Below, piece after piece: positions 9,641 through 20,216 of a stretch of DNA of 64,000 nucleotides. The stretch's first letter is position 1; each line of letters begins with the position of its first letter. The position numbers and the translations under genes are program-made. Origin of the DNA: Caulobacter sp. CCUG 60055 (GTDB taxonomy: Bacteria > Pseudomonadota > Alphaproteobacteria > Caulobacterales > Caulobacteraceae); the NCBI RefSeq assembly GCF_022750545.1, contig NZ_PUIC01000005.1, positions 186,001-250,000 on the forward strand. Direction: 5' to 3'. The notes beneath the pieces were generated by a model that was given only the letters and a program-made list of their open reading frames with translations, was not told where the DNA came from and did no database searches.

Positions 9641-10018
9641 ATGCGCTTCATGTTCCTGATCCACGCCTCCCCCGAATCCGCTCCGACGCCGGAGCTCATG
9701 GCCGCGATGCACGCGCTCGCCGCACAGGAGGTGACGGCCGGTCGGATGATCTATGACGGAGGGCTGGCGCCGGCCGCGTCCGCCAAGCAGTTGCGGCTTA
9801 AGTCGGGGAAGTTCGTCACCCTCGACGGGCCGTTCGCCGAGACCAAGGAAGTGATCGGCGGCTTCGCCATCTTCGAACTGCCGGACATGGCGGCGGCGGA
9901 AGAGAGCGCCCGCCGGTTCCTGGAGCTGCACCGCCAGCACGCGCCGGCATGGGAAGGCGTCTGCGAGATTCGCCAGGTGGCGGGCTCCCAGGTCGAGCTC
10001 ATCCGCTCGGGCGGTTGA
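9641..10018 (+). CDS. YCII/DGPF-domain protein
   Basis: This 125-aa protein begins MRFMFLIHASPES and carries the domain's namesake motif LDGPFAETKEVIGGF at about residues 60-75. The family folds like a ferredoxin-like dimer and resembles muconolactone isomerase; most members have no known activity. Such genes often sit beside an ECF sigma factor, but none is here. I used ATG 9641, right after the AT-richer GGGCTATTCA, because the domain starts there; the longer upstream frame looks non-coding. The preceding 172 bp after cobQ show no other gene. Confidence 0.85.
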   Translation: MRFMFLIHASPESAPTPELMAAMHALAAQEVTAGRMIYDGGLAPAASAKQLRLKSGKFVTLDGPFAETKEVIGGFAIFELPDMAAAEESARRFLELHRQHAPAWEGVCEIRQVAGSQVELIRSGG

Positions 10019-10107
10019 GCGCCCACGGGCCAAAGGGGGCGTCTTTCAGGTCTTAGGGCCGAAAGGCGCCCGGACCGCGCGCGGGCGCTGACCGCAGCGC
10101 CCGGCGG

Positions 10108-10779
10108 CTACCAGACGATGGGGGCCAGCCGGTATCGCACGCGGGCCCGATAGTCGCGGTAGCCGGCGAGGTTGGCCGTCAGGAACGCTTCCTCGCGGGT
10201 CAGCCGCCACACCAGGACGGGAACGAGCAGGACGGCGGCGACCAGGCCCCACCACGAGCCCAGCGCCGGGGATATGCCGACGACCAAGATCAGCGCGCCG
10301 GAGTACATGGGATGGCGCACGACGGCGTAGGGGCCGCTGTCGATCACGCGCTGGCCCTCCTCGACCTCGATCGTGCCGGCCGTGAAGGTGTTCGCCCGGA
10401 AGGTGAGGAAGACGATCAGGAAGCCGACGGCGATCATCACGTCCGCGATCAGCGAAACGGCGGCGGGAACGTGCGACCACCCGAAGCGCCTGTCGAGGCC
10501 CGGCAAGACGAAGGCCGCCAGGAACACCAGCCCCGCCAGCGCCTGGACGAGGTTCTGCATCGGATCGGGCTCCGAACCCGGCCCCGCCTTCACGCGCCGC
10601 TCCAGCAGCGCCTTGTCGCGAAACCACAGCCAGACCGTGATGGCCCCGGCGCATCCGAAGAACACCGCCAGCATCGCCCATGCGCGCCCGTCTCGGACGG
10701 AGCCGGCCAAGACGAAGAACACGGCCGCGACGACCGCGAAAAGGAAGATCAGCCCCGTGACGGCGCGCACCAGCAGCAT
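10108..10779 (-). CDS. Membrane isoprenylcysteine-carboxyl-methyltransferase-like protein
   Basis: This 223-aa protein has about five hydrophobic segments. Its C-terminal half matches the phospholipid/ICMT methyltransferase family, with DSGPYAVVRHPMYSGALI around residues 150-167, the AdoMet-binding region, and EEAFLTANLAGYRDYRARV near the end. Bacterial members lack a known protein substrate and may methylate lipids or small molecules. It stands alone between the convergent YCII gene and argP, which reads in the same direction 60 bp upstream. Confidence 0.82.
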   Translation of the reverse strand: MLLVRAVTGLIFLFAVVAAVFFVLAGSVRDGRAWAMLAVFFGCAGAITVWLWFRDKALLERRVKAGPGSEPDPMQNLVQALAGLVFLAAFVLPGLDRRFGWSHVPAAVSLIADVMIAVGFLIVFLTFRANTFTAGTIEVEEGQRVIDSGPYAVVRHPMYSGALILVVGISPALGSWWGLVAAVLLVPVLVWRLTREEAFLTANLAGYRDYRARVRYRLAPIVW

Positions 10780-10839
10780 GCCTCATGATCGCACGTCGGG
10801 CCCTAGGTGGTCCAGCGGGAGGCTGAGGCTGCTCAGACG

Positions 10840-11742
10840 CTAGCCGGCCGCGGCGGCCAGTTCGCCGGCCGCCGCCGCGCGCACGGCCTGGGTCAGGCGG
10901 TCGAGCAGCCGGGCCGCCAGCCGGGTGCGCTGCCAATAGAGCGCCACCGCGATCCGGCGGTTCGGCGGAAGCTCGGTCAATCGGCCCGCGGCGAGGTGCG
11001 GCGCGGCCAGGGGAACCGGCGTCGTCGCCCAACCGAGGCCGGCGAGCGTCATGTCCAGCATGCCCTGGGTCGACGGCGTCCAGTGCACGGGCGGCGCGAC
11101 GGCCGCGCCCCAGGCTTCCCTGACCCACCGGGCCTGCAGCTGGTCGCGGCGGTCGAAACGCAGGATCGGCGCGCGCGCGAGGCTCGCCGCATCGACGCCG
11201 TCCGGGAAGAACCGGGCCATGAAGTCGGGGCTGGCCACGGCGGCGTAGTCGATGGCGCCGAGCGGGTAGGTCTTGCAGCCCGGAACCGGGACGGGCTCGG
11301 CGGTGATCGCCGCCAGGACCTCGCCGGTGCGAAGCCGCTCGGCCGTATGGGCCTCGTCCTCCATGACCAGATCGAGCATGGCCCCGGTCTCGTTCGCGAA
11401 CCGGGCGGCGGCCTGGGGAAACCAGGTGCTGACGCTGTCGGCGTTCACGGCGATCCTGACGGTCGACGGGCCGGGCGTTCCCTCGCCCAACCCCGGAAGG
11501 TCGCCGATGACCTCGCCTTCGAGCAGGCGCACCTGCTCGACATGGGCGCAGAGCTTGACCCCGATATCGGTGGGCCGGCAGGGAGAGCCCCGGGTGAGCA
11601 GGATCGCGCCGACACGTTCCTCCAGCCCTTTCACGCGCTGGGAGACCGCCGACGGCGTGACGCCGAGGACGGCGGCGGCCTTCTCGAAGCTGCCTTCGCG
11701 CGCGACGGCGGCGACGGCCGCCAGGGAGGCGTAGTCCAACAT
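10840..11742 (-). CDS. argP: LysR-type regulator of amino-acid export
   Basis: ArgP (also IciA/LysG) senses lysine or arginine and activates the basic-amino-acid exporter gene. The 300-aa protein has an N-terminal winged helix in which MLDYASLAAVAAVAREGSFE and ALGVTPSAVSQRVKGLEE match the ArgP branch, followed by a substrate-binding domain. It is divergent from an ArgO-type exporter with 68 bp between the starts, the usual argP-argO or lysG-lysE arrangement. Regulation of that exporter is inferred from this layout. Confidence 0.9.
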   Translation of the reverse strand: MLDYASLAAVAAVAREGSFEKAAAVLGVTPSAVSQRVKGLEERVGAILLTRGSPCRPTDIGVKLCAHVEQVRLLEGEVIGDLPGLGEGTPGPSTVRIAVNADSVSTWFPQAAARFANETGAMLDLVMEDEAHTAERLRTGEVLAAITAEPVPVPGCKTYPLGAIDYAAVASPDFMARFFPDGVDAASLARAPILRFDRRDQLQARWVREAWGAAVAPPVHWTPSTQGMLDMTLAGLGWATTPVPLAAPHLAAGRLTELPPNRRIAVALYWQRTRLAARLLDRLTQAVRAAAAGELAAAAG

Positions 11743-11810
11743 TAGACGATCTTAATCAGCATAAGAGACATTAGTTAGACTACATCGACCGCCGACGGCA
11801 TCAAGGCGGC
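11743..11810. promoter_or_regulatory. argP-argO divergent promoter region
   Basis: The 68-bp gap is AT-richer than its surroundings. It holds an interrupted inverted repeat TAAT-N13-ATTA at about 11753-11773, consistent with the loose T-N11-A dyads bound by LysR proteins. AAGGCGGC just before ATG 11811 serves as the argO ribosome-binding region. The operator assignment is inference. Confidence 0.45.
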
Positions 11811-12449
11811 ATGAACAGCTTGCTCATTCCCGCCTTCACCAAGGGATTCGCCCTTTCCGCCGGCCTGATCATCGCCATCGGCGCCCAGAACATGTTCGTC
11901 CTGCGCCAGGGCCTCAAGCGCGAGCACGTCCTGCCGATCGTGCTGTTCTGCGCGGCGGCCGACGCGGCCCTGATCGTGGCCGGCGTCAGCGGCCTGGGCG
12001 GCGTGCTCGCGCTCGTTCCCGGCCTGTCCCTGGTTCTGAGCCTTGGCGGCGCGGCGTTTCTGGGCTGGTACGGCGTCGCGGCCCTGCGGCGCGCGGCCAA
12101 CCCGTCGGCGCTCGTCGTCGAGCAGCAGGCGGGCCTGACCCTGGGCGCGGCGCTGGCGGGAACCGCCGCCTTCACCTTCCTCAACCCGCACGTCTATATC
12201 GACACGGTCATGCTGATGGGCGCGGTGGGGGCCAGCCTGCCGTCCGCCGAGCGGCCGGTCTTCATGGTCGGAGCCGCGACCGCCAGCCTGGTCTGGTTCT
12301 CGGCCCTGGGGTTCGGCGCGCGGCTTCTGGCGCCGCTGTTCTCGCGCCCGGCCGCCTGGCGCGTGCTCGACGTCGGCGTCGGCGTCATGATGCTGGCGCT
12401 GGCCGCCAGCCTGATCCACGGCGCATGGACCGCGGCGGCCGCCGCTTAG
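11811..12449 (+). CDS. argO: LysE/ArgO-family amino-acid exporter
   Basis: This 212-aa inner-membrane protein exports basic amino acids, probably arginine or lysine. It has about six hydrophobic helices. The start MNSLLIPAFTKGFALSAGLI followed by IAIGAQNMFVLRQGL is characteristic of the ArgO/LysE branch, and FLNPHVYIDTVMLMG lies near residue 125. Divergent argP is its likely activator. The exact substrate cannot be read from sequence. Confidence 0.9.
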   Translation: MNSLLIPAFTKGFALSAGLIIAIGAQNMFVLRQGLKREHVLPIVLFCAAADAALIVAGVSGLGGVLALVPGLSLVLSLGGAAFLGWYGVAALRRAANPSALVVEQQAGLTLGAALAGTAAFTFLNPHVYIDTVMLMGAVGASLPSAERPVFMVGAATASLVWFSALGFGARLLAPLFSRPAAWRVLDVGVGVMMLALAASLIHGAWTAAAAA

Positions 12450-12523
12450 GCGCGGGCCCCTTGGGGATATCGGCCGGATCGGCCGACAATGGCGGCGGCG
12501 AAACCCCGTGGAGGCGATTCGGG

Positions 12524-13057
12524 ATGCGAAAGCTGGCGCTCGCGGGCCTGTCGGCCTGCGCCTGGAGCCTGGGCCTGACGGCGGCGCCGTCCGATGCGCG
12601 GGAGCAGGCCGCGGCGGCGAGGGCCGCCGACGAGCCCGGCCTGGTCGGCATGTGGCGCATCGTGCGGTTCGAGGACGTGTCGGCCGACGGGACGGTGGCC
12701 TATCCGTTCGGAGAGCGTCCGCTCGGCTATTTCGTCTACGACGCGACCGGCCATCTCAGCGTCCAGGTCATGCGCAACCCGCCGGTCCGCCCGTTCGCGT
12801 CCGGAGCCGACGACAAGCCCACCGACGCCGAGGCGCGGGCGGCCTATCTCGGCTACGCCGCCTATTTCGGGACCTACCGCGTCGACAAGACCAACCACGT
12901 CCTGCACCACGTCGTCGAGGGCGCGCTGGAGCCCGGCTATGTCGGCACGGATCAGCCGCGCCCATACCGGCTGAACGGCGACACCCTGATCATCGAGGTG
13001 AACGACCCGGCGACCGGCGCGCGCGCCTATCGCGAACTGCGCCGCCTGGGCCGCTGA
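12524..13057 (+). CDS. Exported lipocalin-like domain protein
   Basis: This 177-aa protein starts at ATG 12524 with a signal peptide (MRKLALAGLSACAWSLGLTA). The mature part resembles the lipocalin-like domain family: LVGMWRIVRFEDVSADGTV at residues 41-59, GYFVYDATGHLSVQVMR near 77, and a C-terminal LNGDTLIIEV. Members are predicted small beta-barrel proteins with no agreed function. It reads in the same direction as argO with a 74-bp gap. Confidence 0.78.
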   Translation: MRKLALAGLSACAWSLGLTAAPSDAREQAAAARAADEPGLVGMWRIVRFEDVSADGTVAYPFGERPLGYFVYDATGHLSVQVMRNPPVRPFASGADDKPTDAEARAAYLGYAAYFGTYRVDKTNHVLHHVVEGALEPGYVGTDQPRPYRLNGDTLIIEVNDPATGARAYRELRRLGR

Positions 13058-13194
13058 CCCGCCCTCGGCGAGGACGCACGGCCTCCATCGCGGCCTGAGC
13101 CGAACGGCCATGGCGCCCGCGCCGGAACGTCCCTAACGACCGCCTCAAGGACGACGAGCCGGCGCCGCCAGCCCCGCACCTTCCTTTAGAAATG

Positions 13195-13211
13195 GTTCAG
13201 CCTGCGTTCAG
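13195..13211 (+). promoter_or_regulatory. GTTCAG direct repeat, putative regulator box
   Basis: Two GTTCAG hexamers are separated by 5 bp, an 11-bp period, 71 bp before the start of the small envelope protein. The right copy also forms an inverted repeat CAGCCTG/CAGGCTG around a 4-nt loop. A near-identical box precedes the other glycine-zipper gene (28780-28796). An 11-bp tandem period is typical of OmpR/PhoB-type response regulators; the binding protein is unknown. Confidence 0.5.
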
Positions 13212-13282
13212 GCTGGCGGTCTCACCCTGTCCTCGACCCTGCGTTCCCACCCGCAAGGTACGAGCCAAAAAAGGAGGCTCCC

Positions 13283-13645
13283 ATGCGCAAGACGATCACC
13301 GCCGGCATGGCGGCTCTGACCCTGGGCGGCGCCGTTTTCGCCGCCGCCGCTCCGGCCGAGGCGCGCCCCTACGGCTATTACGGTTATCACGGCTATCACC
13401 ATCACGGCGGCAACGCCGGCGCGGCGGTGGCCGCGGGCGTGGTCGGCCTGGCCCTGGGCGCGGCCCTGGCCTCGTCGAGCGCGCCGCCCCGCTACTACGC
13501 GCCGCCACCGCCGCCGCCTGTCTATTATGAGCCGGGCTATTACGACTACGGCTACCGGCCGTACGCGACCTGCTACAACCGCCGTTGGGTCTGGGACCCC
13601 TATCTCGGCCGCAACGTGCTGATCACCGACCGTTACGCCTGCTGA
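13283..13645 (+). CDS. Small Tyr/Gly/Pro-rich exported glycine-zipper protein
   Basis: This 120-aa protein has a signal peptide (MRKTITAGMAALTLGGAVFA), then a Tyr/His/Gly stretch (YGYYGYHGYHHHGG), a glycine-zipper-like hydrophobic segment at about residues 45-65, a PPPPPP run, and a C-terminal domain with two cysteines (CYNRRW and the final YAC). AAAAAAGGAGG just upstream is a strong ribosome-binding site for ATG 13283. It is probably an envelope or surface protein; no function is known. A strong terminator follows. See the GTTCAG box upstream. Confidence 0.85.
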   Translation: MRKTITAGMAALTLGGAVFAAAAPAEARPYGYYGYHGYHHHGGNAGAAVAAGVVGLALGAALASSSAPPRYYAPPPPPPVYYEPGYYDYGYRPYATCYNRRWVWDPYLGRNVLITDRYAC

Positions 13646-13703
13646 CGGTCACGGACGCCGCGCCGGAGGGCCCCGCAGCCCCGCGCGACCGCCCGCCTCT
13701 TCG

Positions 13704-13740
13704 ACGCCTCCCGCCGGGACCGCCCGACGGGAGGCGTTTT
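13704..13740 (+). terminator. Rho-independent terminator
   Basis: A perfect 9-bp stem (CGCCTCCCG at 13705-13713 with CGGGAGGCG at 13728-13736) is followed by TTTT. It lies 59 bp after the stop of the small envelope-protein gene. Confidence 0.85.
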
Positions 13741-13870
13741 GCTTGGACGGCGCCTTGCTTTGGCGCCGATTGTGGGGATCGCTGAGCCGAGTTGCGCATT
13801 ATCATCCTCGCCGGCGCCGGCGTTGGGGGGCGCCCGCCTCTCCGCGCCTGGATTCTTCTAAGGTTGGTTC

Positions 13871-14434
13871 ATGAAACTTCGCCGCCGCGTCCTGCCGCTT
13901 CTCGCCATGGCCAGCCTGTCGGCGGCCCTGGCCGCCTGCGAAACCATGAGGCCGGCCGGCCCGCCGCAACCCCCGCCGCCTCCCCCGCCGCCGCCTTCGT
14001 CGCCCTCGGACTTCAGACCCGGCGACTTCGCCTGGTCGGCCCGTCCCGGCGCGGGCGGCATCGACGGCGTGCTGGCCTACAAGACCCAGCGCGGCGTTCG
14101 CTACGCCTGCGCCGGCGGCAATGTCGGCCTGACGCCGGAGACGCCGTGGACGCGGCGGCGGATGCAGGCCCTGTACGGCAACAGCTCCGACGCCATCCTG
14201 CCCGCCTCGCTGGTGCGCGGGCGCGGCGCCGGCGTCGCCAGCGGCGACTACACCGCCTATATCCGCACCACCACCTGCGACGCCCAGAACCGCTTCAGCT
14301 TCCGCGGCCTGCCCGACGGCGGCTGGTTCGTGGTGCTGCAGGCCAGGCCGGCCAAGGCCGGCGCCGCCGAACCGGTGGCGATCATGCGCCACGTCCAGAT
14401 CCGCGGCGGCGTGGTGGCGATCGCCCTCAACTGA
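13871..14434 (+). CDS. Proline-rich lipoprotein of unknown function
   Basis: This 187-aa product has a lipoprotein signal peptide ending in the lipobox LAAC (cysteine at residue 23), then a proline tract (a run of ten prolines after QP) that may act as a linker, and a globular part with YACAGGNVGLTPETPWTR and a C-terminal beta-rich segment. I do not recognise the domain; the context 'peptide-bearing carboxypeptidase-like' cannot be supported. It is likely anchored in the outer membrane. It begins 130 bp after the terminator and stands alone. Confidence 0.78.
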   Translation: MKLRRRVLPLLAMASLSAALAACETMRPAGPPQPPPPPPPPPSSPSDFRPGDFAWSARPGAGGIDGVLAYKTQRGVRYACAGGNVGLTPETPWTRRRMQALYGNSSDAILPASLVRGRGAGVASGDYTAYIRTTTCDAQNRFSFRGLPDGGWFVVLQARPAKAGAAEPVAIMRHVQIRGGVVAIALN

Positions 14435-14469
14435 GCGACCGTCCCGTCCTAGGGCCGGGGATATTCCAG

Positions 14470-14719
14470 TTGCAGCGCCACGAAAATCGGCGGTCGGCGC
14501 GCCTCGCCGCCCTGCTGGCGGCGGTGATCGAGGCCCAGCGCGGCGACCTCAGCGGCCCCGCCCTGGCCGCCCGGGCGGGCATGAGCGAGCGCACCTTCGC
14601 CCGCGCCTTCCGCCGCGAGACCGGCGCCGCGCCTTCCTCAAGACGGCGGGCGTGACGCCGGGCGCCTATCGCGACCGGTTCGGCGCGGCGGCCCCCCCGG
14701 GCCTAGGGAACGCCCAGAC

Positions 14720-14723
<4 letters not shown>
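14470..14723 (+). pseudogene. Decayed AraC/GlxA-type regulator, C-terminal HTH remnant
   Basis: One frame gives LAARAGMSERTFARAFRRETGAAP, the first helix-turn-helix of an AraC-type DNA-binding domain, then hits a stop at about 14655. A second frame starting at 14628 reads RAFLKTAGVTPGAYRDRFG, the end of the second helix-turn-helix, and stops at 14723. About 45 residues that normally join them are missing, and the join is out of frame. The sensing domain upstream is absent. This is an internal deletion in an already truncated gene. Its last stop shares CTAG with the clpB stop. Confidence 0.75.
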
Positions 14724-17317
<2,594 letters not shown>

Positions 17318-17456
17318 GGGTTCCCCTCGGTCAGGCGGATGCGCGCCGCGCGCCTCGATCGAGCGCGCCCGGCGGCCTGCTGGATGTAGGTGTGGCTTTT
17401 GCACCACACAAGGCCATGCGCCCCAAGTCTCGGGCGAAGCCCGCCGCGCCCAAACG

Positions 17457-17485
17457 AAAACGCCCCTCCCGAGGTGGGAAGGGCG
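17457..17485 (-). terminator. Rho-independent terminator after the DUF4167 gene
   Basis: Read on the minus strand, CGCCCTTCCC pairs with GGGAGGGGCG (one G-U pair) around a short loop and is followed by TTTT. It lies 44 bp past the DUF4167 stop, so it should separate that gene from clpB downstream. Confidence 0.7.
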
Positions 17486-17529
17486 TCTCGAAAAGGCTCC
17501 TCGGCCGGGTGAACCGGCCGCGGGCGATA

Positions 17530-18486
17530 TCAGGCTTCCTCGGTCTCGGACGGGGCCGAGGCCTCGCCGCCCTCGAAGCTGCGCGGCGCGCGGCGGCGAC
17601 GGGCGCGGGGGCGCTTTTCACCCTCGTCCTCGGCCTCCGGCCGGGGCGCCTCGGCGCGGGGCTCGCGAGCCTGGAGGAAGGCCGGCGCATGGCTGACGCC
17701 GCCGTCCTGGGAGCGCAGCACCGGCGAGCCTTCCGACGGCTCGGAGACGCCGACCAGCGGCGTCGCCTGGGGCTCGACCACGGCCATGCCGTCGCTGGTC
17801 GAAGCCTCGACACGCTCGCGCCGCTCATAGCGACGGTCCTCGCGGCCGGCGCGCTCTTCCCGCGGCCGGTCATCGCGGACGCGCTCGTCGCGGGGACGGT
17901 CATCACCGCGGGGGCGGTCCTCGCCACGGGCCCGATCCTCACGCGGACGATCGTCGCGGGGGCGATCGTCGCGATTGAAGTCGCGATCCCGGTCGCGGCG
18001 CTCGCCGCGATCACGGAAATCCCGGTCGCGTCGGTCGTTGCGGTCGCGGTCCTGGCGGCCCTCGCGACGGCCCTCGAAACGCTCGCGCTGCTGCGGCTCG
18101 GCGGTCTCGGCTTCGGCCGAGGCGTCAGCCCCCTCTTCGGCGGCTTCGCTCGCCTCTTCCTCGAAATCGATGTCGAAGCCCGAGGAGAAGGCGTCGCGGC
18201 CGATGATCTCGGACGCCGGACGATTCGGCTGCACCGCGCGGATGACGCGGAAATAGTGCTCGGCGTGCTGAAGATAGTTCTCGGCCAGCACCCGGTCGCC
18301 GGACGAGGCGGCGTCGCGGGCGAGCTGCTGATACTTCTCGAAAACGTGCTGGGCGTTGCCCCGAATCTTCACCCCGTCGGGGCCGTTGGATTCGAACGCC
18401 CGGTTGGCGTTGTGCTGCTGCGGCTTGCCGCTTTGCCCGCCACGGTTGCGGCCACGCTGCCGCTTCATACCCTTGAAGTCTCTCAT
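17530..18486 (-). CDS. DUF4167 protein with long charged disordered tail
   Basis: The 318-aa protein has an N-terminal DUF4167 domain: a basic QRGRNRGGQSGK patch, then VKIRGNAQHVFEKYQQLARD and AENYLQHAEHYFRVI up to residue 85. This domain is widespread in alphaproteobacteria and its function is unknown. The rest is low complexity: an acidic stretch, then a long Arg/Asp-rich region with repeated DDRPR, then a basic RPRARRRRAPR near the end. The basic N-terminus and RNA-helicase-like RGG/RD composition suggest nucleic-acid binding, which is inference. It lies between prmC and clpB, all on one strand. Confidence 0.88.
   Translation of the reverse strand: MRDFKGMKRQRGRNRGGQSGKPQQHNANRAFESNGPDGVKIRGNAQHVFEKYQQLARDAASSGDRVLAENYLQHAEHYFRVIRAVQPNRPASEIIGRDAFSSGFDIDFEEEASEAAEEGADASAEAETAEPQQRERFEGRREGRQDRDRNDRRDRDFRDRGERRDRDRDFNRDDRPRDDRPREDRARGEDRPRGDDRPRDERVRDDRPREERAGREDRRYERRERVEASTSDGMAVVEPQATPLVGVSEPSEGSPVLRSQDGGVSHAPAFLQAREPRAEAPRPEAEDEGEKRPRARRRRAPRSFEGGEASAPSETEEA
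17820..18060 (-). repeat. Imperfect short tandem repeats encoding DDRPR/RDRD units
   Basis: Within the DUF4167 gene, short CG-rich units encoding DDRPR-like and RDRD-like blocks recur about a dozen times with drift in sequence. Such tracts can change length by slippage. On the opposite strand they create a long hydrophobic-looking open frame that is not a gene. Confidence 0.6.
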
Positions 18487-18745
18487 GTGATCTCGGTGTT
18501 CGCCGGCGCCCCGCTGTCAGCGGCGACGCCTGTTGGCTTGTGAGCTTTGCCCGGATCGGGCCCTTGCCCTGTGCGATCCAATAAAGTCGAAGACGAAAGT
18601 TGTTCCCCGTCTCCCGCCCTCGGCTATGCGCGTCGCCTTCGCGACCGCGCCGTCGAGATGGCGCCTGCCGCCGCGCGTTGCAGTCATCCTGTCGTGGATG
18701 CGAGGTCTCGACGCGCCGGCGATCTGGGTGGAGACAACCCCTGGA

Positions 18746-19624
18746 CTAGCCCATAGTTCCGGAGTTTCCAAGGGGATTTTTGGTCCCGGTCACCACCCTG
18801 TCCTTGTTAGATAGGTCCTTGACGGTCACGACGCCATAGCCGCCGGCCTCATTGAACAACGCCTCGACCGCCGCCGACTGGTCGTAGCCGATCTCGACGG
18901 CGAAGACGCCGCCGGGTTTCAGGACCCGGAGGATCTCCGTCGCCAGGATTCGATAGGGCGCGAGGCCGTCCGGTCCGCCGTCCAGGGCCAGCCGCGGCTC
19001 GTGGTCGCGCACCTCGGGCTGCAACGTCTCGATGACGTCGGTGGCGATATAGGGCGGGTTGGAGACCACCAGATCGAAGCTGGCGTCGTCGACCCCCGCC
19101 GTCCAGTCGCCGCGAAGCAGCGCCAGCCGGCCGGCCAGGCCGAGATTGGCGGCGTTCTCCCGCGCCACCGCCAGCGCCTCCTCGGACGCGTCGACCCCCA
19201 GCCCGCGGGCCGCCGGCCGCTCGGCCAGAATGGCCAGGGCGATGGCCCCGGAGCCGACCCCGAGGTCCAGCATCGAAAAGGCCATGCCCTCGGGAAAGCT
19301 CTTCAGCGCCAGGTCGACGATCACCTCGGTCTCGGGGCGCGGCGTCAGCACATGGCGGTTGACGCCCAGCATGATCTTCCAGAAGCCCTTGCGGCCGAGG
19401 ATGTGGCTGACCGGCTCGCGCCGCTCGCGCCGGCCGACATAGGCGTCCAGCGTCGCCGCCTGCTCGGCGCTCAGCGGCCGGTGCGGATCGCTGATGATGT
19501 CGGTGCGGGAGGCGGCGGCGGCGGCCTCGACCAGGAGGCGGGCGTCGATGACCGGGCTGTCGACCTGGGCGGCCTCCAGCCGCTTCTTGGCCGAGGTCCA
19601 GGCTTGCACGAGGGTGAGGCTCAT
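18746..19624 (-). CDS. prmC: Release-factor glutamine methyltransferase
   Basis: PrmC (HemK) methylates the glutamine of the GGQ motif in release factors RF1 and RF2 using AdoMet. The 292-aa protein has an N-terminal helical domain, GRREREPVSHILGRKGFW near residue 78, the AdoMet loop LDLGVGSGAIALA near 128, and the catalytic VVSNPPYIA near 192. ATG 19624 begins MSLTLVQAWTSAKKRLE. Its substrate gene prfA lies 3 kb upstream, on the same strand but separated by three unrelated genes. Confidence 0.94.
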   Translation of the reverse strand: MSLTLVQAWTSAKKRLEAAQVDSPVIDARLLVEAAAAASRTDIISDPHRPLSAEQAATLDAYVGRRERREPVSHILGRKGFWKIMLGVNRHVLTPRPETEVIVDLALKSFPEGMAFSMLDLGVGSGAIALAILAERPAARGLGVDASEEALAVARENAANLGLAGRLALLRGDWTAGVDDASFDLVVSNPPYIATDVIETLQPEVRDHEPRLALDGGPDGLAPYRILATEILRVLKPGGVFAVEIGYDQSAAVEALFNEAGGYGVVTVKDLSNKDRVVTGTKNPLGNSGTMG

Positions 19625-19744
19625 GCGCCTGACATGCGCCCGCGCGCGGCTTTGGGCAAGCATCCGTCGCCCGTTTGCGGGAAAGCCCCTGTTGACGAAC
19701 GGCCCCTTGTTGGCGAGCAGATCGCGCGCGACTAAATTAGAGGC

Positions 19745-20203
19745 ATGCCTTCGACCGACGACATGCTGCGGCTCGACGCCCAACTGTGCTTCGCCGTCTA
19801 CTCGGCCGAGCACGCCTTCACGCGCGCCTACCGCCCCCTGCTCAAGGCCCTGGGCCTGACCTATCCGCAGTACCTGATCATGTTGACGCTGTGGGAGACC
19901 GACGACCTGACGGTCAAGGGCCTGGGCGAGCGGCTGATGCTCGATTCGGGCACGCTGACGCCGCTGCTCAAGCGGCTAGAGGCCGCCGGCCTGGTCCGGC
20001 GGACCCGCAGCGCCGAGGACGAACGGGTGGTGCGCATCACCCTGACCGGGCAGGGCCTGGCCCTGAAGGCCCGCGCCCGCGAGGTGCCGGTCTCGATGCT
20101 CGGCTCGGCGGGCCTGCCGCCGGCCGACGTCGCCCGGCTGCGGGCCGACATCGCCAAGCTGCGCAACGCCCTGAACGCCGCGGCGAAGAACGCCGGCGCC
20201 TAG
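19745..20203 (+). CDS. MarR-family organic-peroxide-sensing regulator (OhrR-like)
   Basis: This 152-aa winged-helix repressor matches the OhrR branch closely. [20 protein letters not shown] places a cysteine at residue 15, the position of the peroxide-sensing cysteine in Bacillus OhrR, and [15 protein letters not shown] and [19 protein letters not shown] are family signatures. OhrR releases DNA when its cysteine is oxidised by organic hydroperoxides. The usual target ohr is not in this window. A short dyad CTAANTTAG (19732-19740) sits just before the start and could be part of a self-regulatory site. Confidence 0.88.
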   Translation: MPSTDDMLRLDAQLCFAVYSAEHAFTRAYRPLLKALGLTYPQYLIMLTLWETDDLTVKGLGERLMLDSGTLTPLLKRLEAAGLVRRTRSAEDERVVRITLTGQGLALKARAREVPVSMLGSAGLPPADVARLRADIAKLRNALNAAAKNAGA

Positions 20204-20216
20204 ACGAGCCCGCCCG

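Noticed and set aside
17392-18543. Hydrophobic 383-codon frame opposite the DUF4167 gene, looking like a membrane protein
   Set aside because: The Ala/Val/Leu runs arise from the complement of Arg/Asp repeats; the DUF4167 domain is clear on the minus strand.
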